Shown here in pieces: positions 1-7,081 of a DNA stretch of 10,620 nt. Made by a program: the position numbers and the translations under genes. The notes under the pieces are model-generated. The model was given only the letters and a program-made list of their open reading frames with translations. It searched no databases and was not told the origin of the DNA. The DNA is from Vulcanimicrobiota bacterium (GTDB taxonomy: Bacteria > Vulcanimicrobiota > Vulcanimicrobiia > Vulcanimicrobiales > Vulcanimicrobiaceae), in NCBI GenBank assembly GCA_019233415.1, contig JAFAMK010000234.1, positions 1-10,620 of the forward strand, given 5' to 3'. Each line of letters starts with the position of its first letter. Within the stretch, counting starts at the first letter, position 1.

Positions 1-586
1 TCCCAAGCGCGCGGCGAAGGTCCGCAGCGCCGAGGAGATCGAGACCGCGCTGATCGAGATCGACGCGTTCGCCGCGCCGCGCGAGATCAAGCCGACGTGG
101 CAGGCGATCGATCCGGTCGACCACTGGCGGCTCGAACTGCCGCCGACGCGCACCGCGCTCGACCGCAAGGGCCGCCCGATCCCCGACTTCGCGCGCAAGT
201 GGGACCAGTGGGTCACCGAGGCGCGCCGCATCGCGCCGCACGAGGACGCGGAGCGCTTCGCGAACCGGATGCTCAACGTCGACCAGAAGTCGGTCCGCTG
301 GGAGAAGCGCCGGATCGACGTCAAGCGCGACGGCGAAAAATACGTCACCCTCTACTCGACCGAAGATCTCCCCGAGCGCGTGATCGAGGTCAGCTCCTCG
401 CTCCCCGGCGCGCTCGGCAGCGCCTACCAGCGTGTCGACGAAATGCTCTCGGGCTACACGCAGATCGCCGCGAACGGCGCCGCGCCGCGCCCCTCGGCGA
501 ACGGCCATCAGGGCGGTGGCGGCGGCGACGCGAAGAACGGCAACCGCCGCCGGCGCGGGCGCCGCACGCGGCCGCGCCAGGGCTGA
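1..586 (+). CDS. 3' end of an unrecognised protein with an Arg/Gly-rich basic tail (5' partial)
   Basis: Reading frame 2 is open from the window edge to the TGA at 584-586, giving 194 C-terminal residues; the true start lies outside the window. I do not recognise the family. The visible part is charged and soluble, rich in Arg, Glu and Asp, with several Trp residues (motifs such as WDQWVTEARR and VRWEKRRIDV). The end is a low-complexity linker of Gly, Asn and Ala with a five-glycine run, followed by a very basic terminus (NRRRRGRRTRPRQG). Such tails commonly bind nucleic acid or acidic surfaces, but that is inference. Frame support: the GC-rich third-position pattern runs along the whole stretch, and the stop lies 4 bp before the next start, which suggests an operon with the secreted binding protein. 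An internal ATG at 269 is probably not the start, because the same frame and codon character continue upstream of it. Confidence 0.7.
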   Translation, partial: PKRAAKVRSAEEIETALIEIDAFAAPREIKPTWQAIDPVDHWRLELPPTRTALDRKGRPIPDFARKWDQWVTEARRIAPHEDAERFANRMLNVDQKSVRWEKRRIDVKRDGEKYVTLYSTEDLPERVIEVSSSLPGALGSAYQRVDEMLSGYTQIAANGAAPRPSANGHQGGGGGDAKNGNRRRRGRRTRPRQG

Positions 587-590
587 GCCG

Positions 591-2210
591 ATGCGGCGGG
601 TGGTGCTCGCGTCGCTTGCGGCGCTGCTCGTCGTCGCGCCCGCATCGCCGGCGCCCGCGGCCGGCCGCCACCCGTACACCGAGCCCGGCCACCTGCGAAT
701 CGGCGTCCTGCGCACGCTCGACAACCTCAACCCGCTGCTCTCCGGTCAAGCCAGCGTCACCGACGTCGCGCAGTTTCTGTTCAGCGGGCTGATCCGCTAC
801 GACCGCAACGGCAACCCGATCCCCGACGCGGCGCGCGAGGTGCCGACCCAGCGCAACGGCGGGATCAGCACCGACGGCAAGACGATCACCTACCATCTGC
901 GCCCGAACGTGCGGTTCGCCGACGGCGTGCCGCTGACCGCGGACGACGTCGTCTTCACCTTTCAGCAGATCATGGACCCGCGCAACAACGTGCCGTACCA
1001 CTTTCCGTACGACGAGGCGGTGAGCGTGACGGCGCCCGACCCGCACACGGTCGTCGCGAAGCTGCGTGCGCCGTCGGCGCCGTTCGTCGCGGGCTTCTTC
1101 CGCTGCGGGATCCAGGGCTCGATCCTCCCCAAGCATCTGCTGGCGAAGAGTCCCGACCTCAACCACGACGCGTTCTCGTCCAAGCCGGTCGGCAGCGGGC
1201 CGTACGCCGTGCAGCGCTACGACGCGAACTCGGTGATCGAGATGGTCCCCAATCCGTACTGGTACGGCGGCAAGCCGGGGCTGCAGCGAATCACCTACCG
1301 CATCGTCCCGAACGAGAACACGCTGCTGATCGCGTTGCGCACGCACGAGCTGGACTTCTACTGGAGTGCGCCCGAGCAGCAGTTGCGCGAGCTGCGTTCG
1401 ATCCCCGGGATCGCGACCAGCGCGGCGCCGTTCGCGCAGTTCGAGATGCTCGTCTTCAACGCGCGCCGCCCACCGTTCTCCGACCTGCGCGTGCGCCGCG
1501 CGACCGCGAAGGCGATCGACTTCACCGCGCTTGCGCGCACGGTCTACCTCGACGTCGACCTCGCCGACTGGGGCGACGTCTTCCCGCGTTCGTGGGCATA
1601 CACGCCGCAGCCCGACCCGTCGAAGTACGACCCGAACGCGGCGCGCGCGCTGCTCGACCAAGCCGGCTGGAAGCCCGGAGCGGACGGGATTCGCGTCAAG
1701 AACGGGCAGCGGCTCGAGGTGGAGATCTCGACGGTCGCCGGGGTGATCCCGCGCCAGAACGCCGAGGTGCTGATCCAGCAGCAACTGCGCGCGGTCGGGG
1801 TCGACCTGCAGGTCCGCAACGCGCCGGCGAACGTCATCTTCGCGCCGTACGGCGCGGGCGGGCTGTTCGCGACCGGAAAGTTCGACCTCGCGATCTATGC
1901 CTGGACGCTGCTGCCCGATCCCGACGAGAGCCAGACCGCCGGGCCCGAGTCGGTCCCGCCGCACGGTGCGAACTACTCCGGGGTCGCCGACGCCGAGCTG
2001 GGTAGACTTCAGACCGCGGCGCGCTCCGTGTACGACCGGGGGCGGCGCAAGGCCATCTACGCGCAGGTCGAACGCCGGCTCGGCGCCGTGCTGCCGTATC
2101 ACACCATCGTCTGGCGCGCCAACGTCGACGCCTGGAACGACGACCTGCACGGCGTCGAACCGGCACAGGCCGTCAGCGACTTCTGGAACGTGGGGAACTG
2201 GAGACTGTGA
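591..2210 (+). CDS. Extracellular peptide-type solute-binding protein (SBP_bac_5 / DppA-OppA family)
   Basis: A 539-residue protein, the usual size for family-5 solute-binding proteins of ABC importers, which capture oligopeptides, nickel or similar ligands outside the membrane. The N-terminus is a signal peptide: MRR, a hydrophobic core (about residues 4-16), then an Ala/Pro region with likely cleavage near A23/A24. There is no lipobox cysteine, so the product looks secreted or periplasmic rather than a lipoprotein. The family signature lies at about residues 99-124 (ITYHLRPNVRFADGVPLTAD), with LDNLNPLLSG near residue 43 and the typical SGPYAV and NPYWYGGKPG motifs further on. The ATG at 591 is chosen over the in-frame ATG at 432 because it begins the signal peptide and follows the upstream stop by 4 bp; the ribosome site is weak. 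The stop overlaps the start of the DUF885 gene. No permease or ATPase for it is visible here. The ligand cannot be told from sequence; peptide is the family default. Confidence 0.92.
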   Translation: MRRVVLASLAALLVVAPASPAPAAGRHPYTEPGHLRIGVLRTLDNLNPLLSGQASVTDVAQFLFSGLIRYDRNGNPIPDAAREVPTQRNGGISTDGKTITYHLRPNVRFADGVPLTADDVVFTFQQIMDPRNNVPYHFPYDEAVSVTAPDPHTVVAKLRAPSAPFVAGFFRCGIQGSILPKHLLAKSPDLNHDAFSSKPVGSGPYAVQRYDANSVIEMVPNPYWYGGKPGLQRITYRIVPNENTLLIALRTHELDFYWSAPEQQLRELRSIPGIATSAAPFAQFEMLVFNARRPPFSDLRVRRATAKAIDFTALARTVYLDVDLADWGDVFPRSWAYTPQPDPSKYDPNAARALLDQAGWKPGADGIRVKNGQRLEVEISTVAGVIPRQNAEVLIQQQLRAVGVDLQVRNAPANVIFAPYGAGGLFATGKFDLAIYAWTLLPDPDESQTAGPESVPPHGANYSGVADAELGRLQTAARSVYDRGRRKAIYAQVERRLGAVLPYHTIVWRANVDAWNDDLHGVEPAQAVSDFWNVGNWRL

Positions 2211-3946
2211 CGGTGCGCGCCCTTCGACAAGCTCAGGATGACGGGGAGTGGATTCGGCGCAGCGACGCGCTGGCCGAACCGGTCATCGCGCTGTTCGCGC
2301 TCGCCGGCCCCGAGGGCACCTCGCAGCTCGGCCTGACGCAAGCCGATCCCCACACGACCGACCTCAGCGACGGCTGGCGCGACCGCGTCATCGACGCCGT
2401 CGCGCGCGCGAGCGCCGCCCTGCGCGACGCCGAAGCGGCCGAAACCGACGTGCGGGTGCGCGAGGACATTGCGATCCTGCAGCGTTCGGTCGACGACGTC
2501 GTGCGCGCGATCGACGTCATCGACGCGCACCTGGTGCAACTGATCGACGTCGCACGGCTGATCTTCCTCGGCGTGCGCGTCCTGCTCGACGAGCAGAACC
2601 CGCTCGAACGCAAGCAGCTCGCGCTGGTTCGGCTGCGCCGCTACGCCGGGCTCGAACCCGGCGTCGTTCCGCTCGCACGCGCGGCGCGCGACGAGACGCG
2701 CGCGCGGCTCGCGCTCGTGGGGCTGACCGGCCCGTACGACGTCGAGGTCCGCACGTCGCTCGCCCTCGGACCCGTTCTCGTCGAAGGCGTCGGCGAGATG
2801 CTGCGCGCCTCCGGGCTCGACGGCTGGGACGAGTCGTACGCCGCGCTGCAGGCGCAGTGCGCGGAGTACGCGCGCTTCGTCGAGGCCGAGCTGCTCCCGC
2901 GCGCGCGCAGCGACCACCGCCTGCCGCCCCCGGTCTACGCGTTCGCGCTGCACGAGATCGGCGTCGACATCCCGCCGGGCGAGCTGGCCGACATGGCGCA
3001 CACCGCGTTCGGCGCGATCCGCGAGGAGATGCGCGTCCTCGCCAAGGAGGTCGCGCTCGAGCGCGGCTTCGCCTCGGACGACTATCGCGAGGTGATCCGC
3101 GCGCTCAAGCGCGAGCAGATTCGCGGCGACGCCGACGCAGTCGTCGCGTTCTACCGCGCGCGGCTCGACGAGATCGAGGCGATCGTACGGCGCGAGAACC
3201 TGGTCTCGCTTCCGGAGAGGCCGGCGCGCATCCGCGTCGCCTCGCTCGCCGAGAGCGCGGAGACGCCGGCCGCGCACATGAATCCGGCGCCGCTGGTCGG
3301 GAACACCGGCCAGGTCGGCGAGTTCGTGCTGCCGCTCGACGTTCCGCCGGCGGCCGGTGCGAGCGGAACGGAACGCGCCGACGACTTCACCCACGACGCG
3401 GTGACCTGGACGCTGACGGCGCACGAGGCCCGGCCCGGCCACGAGGTGCAGTTCGACCGGATGCTCGAGGGTGGGCAGTCGCTCGCGCGCGCGGCGTTCG
3501 CGTTCAACTCGGTCAACGTCGAGGGCTGGGCGCTCTACGCGGAAGAGATCGTTCTTCCGTACATGCCGCCCGCGGCGCGGCTCTGCTCGCTGCAGATGCG
3601 GCTGCACCGCGCGGCGCGCGCGTTCCTCGATCCCGAGCTGCAGAGCGGAGCACGCACGCCGGCCGAGGCGCAAGCATTCCTCGAACGCGAGATCGTCTAC
3701 TCGCCGCCGTTCGCGCGCAGCGAGGTCGAGCGCTACACGTTCCGCGCGCCCGGTCAGGCGACGTCGTATTTCTACGGCTACACGAAGCTCGTCGCACTGC
3801 GCGCCGAGACCGAGGCCGCGCTCGGCGACCGCTTCGAGCCGCGCGCGTTCCACGACTTCATCCTCGACCAGGGGCTCGTTCCGCCGAGCGCGCTGCGCGC
3901 CGCGGTGCTCGAACGCTTCATCCCGCTGCACGCGGCGGCCGTGTAG
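2207..3946 (+). CDS. DUF885 family protein (predicted zinc-dependent peptidase-like)
   Basis: A 579-residue protein, normal for DUF885. The hallmarks are present in order: HEARPGHEVQ at residues 406-415 (the family's HExxPGHH-like metal motif; here the last His is Glu, leaving H406, E407 and H412), EGWALYAEE at 439-447, and a QATSYFYGYTKL segment near the C-terminus. The family is related to gluzincin-type peptidases; substrates are poorly defined. I see no signal peptide, so it is probably cytoplasmic. The GTG at 2207 overlaps the preceding TGA (GTGA). A second GTG at 2213 sits 9 nt after GGAG (2200-2203), better spaced than the 3 nt before 2207, so the true start may be 2213. I see no other in-frame ATG, GTG or TTG nearby, so codons about 5-12 are read from an embedded repeat (2221-2242). 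Pairing with a peptide-binding protein suggests peptide catabolism (inference). The 3' end overlaps the convergent cyclase by 29 bp. Confidence 0.88.
   Translation: MTVRALRQAQDDGEWIRRSDALAEPVIALFALAGPEGTSQLGLTQADPHTTDLSDGWRDRVIDAVARASAALRDAEAAETDVRVREDIAILQRSVDDVVRAIDVIDAHLVQLIDVARLIFLGVRVLLDEQNPLERKQLALVRLRRYAGLEPGVVPLARAARDETRARLALVGLTGPYDVEVRTSLALGPVLVEGVGEMLRASGLDGWDESYAALQAQCAEYARFVEAELLPRARSDHRLPPPVYAFALHEIGVDIPPGELADMAHTAFGAIREEMRVLAKEVALERGFASDDYREVIRALKREQIRGDADAVVAFYRARLDEIEAIVRRENLVSLPERPARIRVASLAESAETPAAHMNPAPLVGNTGQVGEFVLPLDVPPAAGASGTERADDFTHDAVTWTLTAHEARPGHEVQFDRMLEGGQSLARAAFAFNSVNVEGWALYAEEIVLPYMPPAARLCSLQMRLHRAARAFLDPELQSGARTPAEAQAFLEREIVYSPPFARSEVERYTFRAPGQATSYFYGYTKLVALRAETEAALGDRFEPRAFHDFILDQGLVPPSALRAAVLERFIPLHAAAV
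2221..2242. repeat. Copy of a short repeat recalled as widely dispersed, inside the start of the DUF885 gene
   Basis: The 22-bp string begins CCTTCGACAAGCTCAGGATG and ends AC. I recall the same string, and its complement CATCCTGAGCTTGTCGAAGG, as a very common intergenic repeat in many high-GC and metagenomic genomes; in reverse it reads as the LSLSKG peptide seen in many spurious ORFs. Only one copy lies in this window, so repetitiveness rests on memory, not on counting here. It falls right after the GTG start candidates of the DUF885 gene and would encode ALRQAQDD there. The flanking GC-rich bases (GCGC before, GGGG after) may belong to a longer unit. Confidence 0.5.
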
Positions 3947-5072
3947 CGACGCGGTCGCGGCCGTCGCGCTTCGCTTCGTAGAGCGCGCGGTCGGCGGCGA
4001 CGAGCAGCGCACGCGGGCGCAGGCCGTGGCGCGGAACGAGGCTCGCGACCCCGGCGCTCGCGGTGACGATCCCGGGCTCGTGCGCGGGATGCGCGATCGC
4101 GAGCGCACGGATCGCGGCGAGGGCGCCGTTCGCGAGCCGCGCGGCGTCGGCGCGGCCGCAGCCGGGTAGGACGACGACGAACTCCTCGCCGCCGTAGCGC
4201 GCGACGAAGTCTTCCGGACGCAGCGCCGCGTGCGCGAGCGCCTGCGCGACGCGCGCCAGAACGCGGTCGCCGCGCGGATGACCGCACGCGTCGTTGTACG
4301 CCTTGAAGCGGTCGACGTCGAGCAGGACGACGGCGAGCCGCGTGCGCGTGCGCGTCGCGCGCCGCCACTCGTCGGCGAAGCGCAGGTCGAACGCGCGCCG
4401 GTTCGCGACGCCGGTCAGCGCGTCGCGGAACGCGACCGCTTCGAGCCCGCGGATGCGCTCGGCGAGCGCGACGGAAAGGAAGATCGCCTCCCACGCGACG
4501 CCGAGGCCGCCGGCCGCATCGGTGAGCGCGCTGCGCGGCACGACGCCGTACGTTCCGCAGGCCCACGTGACGAGGCCGATGACGACGCCGGCGAACGCGA
4601 TGCACGCCGTGCGCGCGAGCGGGTTTCCGTTGCGCCACGCGACGAGCCCGGCCGCGAAGACCGCAATCAGGAACGCGGTCGTCGCGAGCGGTTCGAGCGA
4701 CCCGTCGAGGTGCCCGCGGCGCAGCGCGGTCGGTACGGCAGCGTACGCAATGCCCGTCAAGACGAGCGCGCCGTAGCACATGAGGACCGCGCGCCAGGCG
4801 GCCGGGGCGGCACGCGGCAGGTCGAGGAACGCCGCGCCGAAGACGGCAATCGCGCCGCAGTACAGCAGATACGCGCCCTGCACCGCCGGCTCGTGCGCCG
4901 CGCCGAGCCGTGCGCTCGCGCTTACCGCGTCGAACGCGACGAACGCCAGCATCGCGGCCGCGTACCAGAGGTACGCGCGGTCCCGCAGGGTGATCCCCAG
5001 CAAGCCGTTCACGAGCCCGAGCGCGACGATCATCCCGCCGGTGAAGACGAGCACGATCAGCGGCGTCACCAC
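3918..5072 (-). CDS. Membrane diguanylate cyclase: 7TMR-DISM-like membrane domain plus GGDEF
   Basis: A 384-residue protein. Residues 1-205 hold about seven hydrophobic segments (roughly 3-23, 33-50, 64-84, 93-113, 128-146, 154-172, 187-204) and end in an amphipathic helix, SVALAERIRGLE, typical of the junction after a 7TMR-DISM membrane domain. A complete GGDEF domain follows: DALTGVANRRAFD (217-229), the metal-binding region LDVDRFKAYND (251-261), the active-site motif GGEEF (294-298), and an RxxD inhibitory I-site (R285-D288) five residues before it. It should therefore make cyclic di-GMP from two GTP at the inner membrane, with product inhibition. The usual periplasmic 7TMR-DISMED sensor domain is absent. 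The GTG at 5070-5072 is the annotated start; no clear Shine-Dalgarno precedes it, and M14 (GGMIVALG) is an alternative that would cut the first membrane segment. The 3' end overlaps the convergent DUF885 gene by 29 bp. It is divergent from the LuxR-type regulator. Confidence 0.9.
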   Translation of the reverse strand: MVTPLIVLVFTGGMIVALGLVNGLLGITLRDRAYLWYAAAMLAFVAFDAVSASARLGAAHEPAVQGAYLLYCGAIAVFGAAFLDLPRAAPAAWRAVLMCYGALVLTGIAYAAVPTALRRGHLDGSLEPLATTAFLIAVFAAGLVAWRNGNPLARTACIAFAGVVIGLVTWACGTYGVVPRSALTDAAGGLGVAWEAIFLSVALAERIRGLEAVAFRDALTGVANRRAFDLRFADEWRRATRTRTRLAVVLLDVDRFKAYNDACGHPRGDRVLARVAQALAHAALRPEDFVARYGGEEFVVVLPGCGRADAARLANGALAAIRALAIAHPAHEPGIVTASAGVASLVPRHGLRPRALLVAADRALYEAKRDGRDRVATRPPRAAG

Positions 5073-5236
5073 GCGCCGGTGTTCGAGACGGCGGACGGCA
5101 CCCCGGCCCCTCGGACGGTGACCGGCGACAAACTTTTACGCTGCGACGGCGGTTCAGCGCTTGAAATGAACATTGGTCGCCATTCTTTATCAAAAAACGA
5201 AAAGACAAGCAGCGCTCAGTGAGAAAGTGAGCAATC
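5073..5236. promoter_or_regulatory. Divergent intergenic region between cyclase and LuxR-type regulator; weak plus-strand promoter candidate
   Basis: This 164-bp gap separates two divergent starts, so it must carry promoters for both unless one is read from further away. Its second half (about 5155-5230) is much richer in A/T than its surroundings. On the plus strand, TTGAAA (5161-5166) is followed after 18 bp by CTTTAT (5185-5190), a fair -35 with a poor -10. An A-rich run (CAAAAAACGAAAAGACAAG) lies downstream. The regulator's ribosome site is weak (AGTGAG at 5226-5231). I find no convincing minus-strand promoter for the cyclase and no clear operator. Confidence 0.35.
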
Positions 5237-6811
5237 GTGGCTAGCTCAAGACGAGTCTCGGTTTTGCCTGCCCGCCCTGCCTCGGTTATCGACGAGGCTC
5301 GTTCCGCTTGGAACGCCGGTGAGTACGAGCGTTTGCTGCACGCCGTTCAGGACGCGCGATTCGAACGCCGCGAGGACCGCGTCAACGCCGCGCTCTTCCA
5401 GGCGCGCGCGCTGCTCGCGCTCGACCGTCCCGAAGAGGTCGTGGCCGTGCTCGACCGCACCGCCAAGGAACTCAAAGGGCCTGAAGAGACGGTCGTCTCG
5501 CGGATGCTCGCGGGCGCCGCGCTGACGCGCACCAACCGCCGCGAAAAGGGCGAAGCGCTGCTCGACGAGACCGCGTCGCTCGCGCAGCAGTCCGCGCCGC
5601 ACCTCGCCCCCGAAGTCGCCTACTACCGCGCGCTGAGCCGCTGGTCGTCGCACCGTCTCCCCGAGGCCGAAAGCATCGTCGAGTCCGCGCTGCCCGCCGC
5701 ACGCGACGTCGTGCGCTCGCGGCTTCTGCAGCTGCTCGGCTGGATCGACGTGCGCCGCGAGAACTACGGCGCGGCGGCCCACGAGTTCACCGCGGCGCTC
5801 GAAGAGCTGAACAAGGCCGCGCACGCCGACGTCAAGGGACGCGCGCGCATCCTCAACGCGCTCGGAATCATCGCGGCCGAGACGATCGACCTGCGCCTGG
5901 GCCGGCTCGTGCGCCGCGAGTACGAGACCAGCACGTGGTCCGACGACACGCGCATCGAGCGCTTCTACGTGCTCGAATACCTCTCGTGGCTCTCGCTGCT
6001 CGAAGGCGACGTTGCGAAAGCCTGGGACGAGCGCCAGCTCGCGCTGACGCTCACCGTCGACACGAGCCACCACGCGATGGCGCTGATCGGCGCCGCGCAC
6101 GTCGCCGCGATCGTCGGCGACCGCTTCTCCGAAGGCCGCTATCTCGAGCTCGCCGGTTCGCTGCTGCTGCGCGGCGACCAGGTCGGCCTCGACGTCGACC
6201 GCCGCATCGCAATGCTCTCGTTCGCGGCCGCGGTTCCCGGGGCGAAGGCCGAGACGGGGCGCAAGGTGCTCGCGCTCTACGACCGCACGAAGCCGCGCAA
6301 GACCGAGATGCTCTCGTTCGAAGGCGACCGCCGCGTCGACGCGTACGAGCTGTATGCGCGCGGGAAGACCGCGGTCGCCGACGGTCAGACACAGCAGGGC
6401 GTCGCCGATCTCGAGCAGGCGCTCGAACTGTGGACGCGGCTCTCGTACCGGCTGCGCGCCGCAATGGTGGCGAACGACCTGCGCGCGCTCACCGGCGACC
6501 GGCGCTTCGCGCAAGTCGCGCTCGACGCGCTGCGCAACACGCCGAACGCGTGGCTGAAGCCGGCGCTCGAGCGGCGCACGAGCGACGCCGATCCGCTCGG
6601 CCAGCTCACGCCCGCCGAACGGCGCGTCCTGGTCGAGCTGTGCAAGGGCAAGAAGGCGCGCGAGATCGCGGCCGGCTTCGACCGCAGCTTCAACACGATC
6701 AACAACCATACGCGCGCGATCTTCTCGGCGTTCGGCGTGCGCAGCCGCGCATCGCTCGTCGCGGAGTGCGCGCGGCTCGGCATCCTCGACGACCTCGAGG
6801 CGCTGCGCTGA
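5237..6811 (+). CDS. TPR-like protein with C-terminal LuxR-type HTH (transcriptional regulator)
   Basis: A 524-residue protein. Residues about 15-450 are an all-helical, Ala/Leu/Arg-rich array that looks like degenerate TPR repeats (for example AALFQARALLALDRPEEVVA, and ENYGAAAHEFTAALEELNKA near 178-197). Residues about 457-516 form a GerE/LuxR-type DNA-binding domain: LTPAERRVLVELCKGKKARE, followed by a recognition-helix region (FNTINNHTRAIFSAFGVRSR). No receiver domain and no P-loop are visible, so it is neither a classical response regulator nor a full MalT-type STAND protein; it resembles a MalT-like protein reduced to its sensor repeats plus HTH. The input signal is unknown; TPR arrays usually bind a partner protein or peptide. 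The start is GTG at 5237 with a weak AGTGAG 5-6 nt upstream. It is divergent from the diguanylate cyclase; joint regulation is possible but unproven. A strong hairpin lies 3 bp after its stop. Confidence 0.88.
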   Translation: MASSRRVSVLPARPASVIDEARSAWNAGEYERLLHAVQDARFERREDRVNAALFQARALLALDRPEEVVAVLDRTAKELKGPEETVVSRMLAGAALTRTNRREKGEALLDETASLAQQSAPHLAPEVAYYRALSRWSSHRLPEAESIVESALPAARDVVRSRLLQLLGWIDVRRENYGAAAHEFTAALEELNKAAHADVKGRARILNALGIIAAETIDLRLGRLVRREYETSTWSDDTRIERFYVLEYLSWLSLLEGDVAKAWDERQLALTLTVDTSHHAMALIGAAHVAAIVGDRFSEGRYLELAGSLLLRGDQVGLDVDRRIAMLSFAAAVPGAKAETGRKVLALYDRTKPRKTEMLSFEGDRRVDAYELYARGKTAVADGQTQQGVADLEQALELWTRLSYRLRAAMVANDLRALTGDRRFAQVALDALRNTPNAWLKPALERRTSDADPLGQLTPAERRVLVELCKGKKAREIAAGFDRSFNTINNHTRAIFSAFGVRSRASLVAECARLGILDDLEALR

Positions 6812-6813
6812 GG

Positions 6814-6837
6814 GGAGGGGGCGTGTCCGCCCCCTCC
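6814..6837. terminator. Perfect GC hairpin between two convergent genes (probable bidirectional terminator)
   Basis: GGAGGGGGCG (6814-6823), loop TGTC, CGCCCCCTCC (6828-6837): a perfect 10-bp inverted repeat. It begins 2 nt after the LuxR-type gene's TGA and lies 16 bp beyond the stop of the small minus-strand gene at 6854. Neither strand has a T-run after it, so it is not a canonical intrinsic terminator. It may stop or stabilise the 3' ends of both transcripts. Confidence 0.6.
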
Positions 6838-6853
6838 GTACCTCGCGCACGTA

Positions 6854-7015
6854 CTATCCTGGCGGTCCCGAACCGTTGTAGTCCGCCGCGGCTCCCGGCG
6901 GCCCCGAGCCGTTGTAGTCGGCCGCGACTCCCGGCGGCCCCGACCCGTTGTAGCTCGCCGTGACGGACAGACCACCGAGCGCCAGCGCGAGGCTGATGAT
7001 GAGGGACGTAAGCAT
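6854..7015 (-). CDS. Small, probably exported protein with a 12-residue YNGSGPPG tandem repeat
   Basis: A 53-residue gene below common length cut-offs; I know no family for it. It starts with ATG at 7013-7015, seven bases after a strong AGGAG (7023-7027), and ends with TAG at 6854-6856. Residues 1-20 (MLTSLIISLALALGGLSVTA) form a hydrophobic signal-peptide-like segment ending in a VTA|S cleavage-like site, though without the usual N-terminal Lys/Arg. The rest is Y-N-G-S-G-P-P-G-(V/A)-A-A-D, two full copies plus a final YNGSGPPG. Comparing the copies codon by codon, four variable codons are synonymous (GGG/GGC/GGT, GGG/GGA, CCG/CCA, GCC/GCG) and one is not (GTC/GCC), the pattern expected of selection on protein. 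A perfect TATAAT lies about 60 bp upstream and a hairpin 16 bp after the stop. The Gly/Pro/Asn/Tyr composition suggests a flexible, disordered secreted peptide. Possible roles (surface or matrix peptide, peptide precursor) are speculation. Confidence 0.75.
   Translation of the reverse strand: MLTSLIISLALALGGLSVTASYNGSGPPGVAADYNGSGPPGAAADYNGSGPPG
6857..6952 (-). repeat. 36-bp tandem repeat, 2.67 copies, coding for YNGSGPPG[V/A]AAD
   Basis: In minus-strand order the units are 6952-6917, 6916-6881 and a 24-bp partial unit 6880-6857 that runs straight into the TAG stop. The period is exactly 36 bp (12 codons), so gain or loss of a unit keeps the frame. The units are nearly identical, and all but one of the codon differences are silent. 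Confidence 0.9.
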
Positions 7016-7022
7016 GGATGCT

Positions 7023-7027
7023 CTCCT
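7023..7027 (-). promoter_or_regulatory. Shine-Dalgarno AGGAG deciding the start of the small repeat protein
   Basis: On the minus strand the sequence reads GCCAGGAGAGCATCCATG: AGGAG, then 7 nt, then ATG. In the same frame I see no start codon in the roughly 30 bases upstream, so the ATG at 7015 is the best start. Confidence 0.7.
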
Positions 7028-7075
7028 GGCAGTGCGCGCCGCGGATCGGGCGCGTGCCGGGAGATGGCATCACCA

Positions 7076-7081
7076 ATTATA
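7076..7081 (-). promoter_or_regulatory. -10 element TATAAT for the small repeat-protein gene
   Basis: A perfect TATAAT on the minus strand, in an A/T-rich island inside very GC-rich DNA. The -35 is poor (ATTTCA about 16 bp upstream), so an activator may be needed. Transcription would start near 7069, leaving a leader of about 53 nt before the ATG at 7015. It overlaps the first of three TAGCTATA boxes. Confidence 0.5.

Noticed and set aside
390..2150. Long minus-strand open frame of 586 codons opposite the solute-binding gene
   Set aside because: Arg/Val/Asp-rich product without family motifs, mirror of the clear SBP_bac_5 gene; a shadow frame caused by high GC.
2099..4108. Minus-strand open frame of 669 codons opposite the DUF885 gene
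   Set aside because: Antisense to a gene with clear DUF885 motifs; low-complexity Arg-rich translation. Its LSLSKG stretch is just the reverse reading of the repeat at 2221-2242.
6857..6952. 36-bp near-identical repeats that might suggest a CRISPR array
   Set aside because: The units are directly adjacent with no spacers, and their differences follow codon third positions of a small gene.
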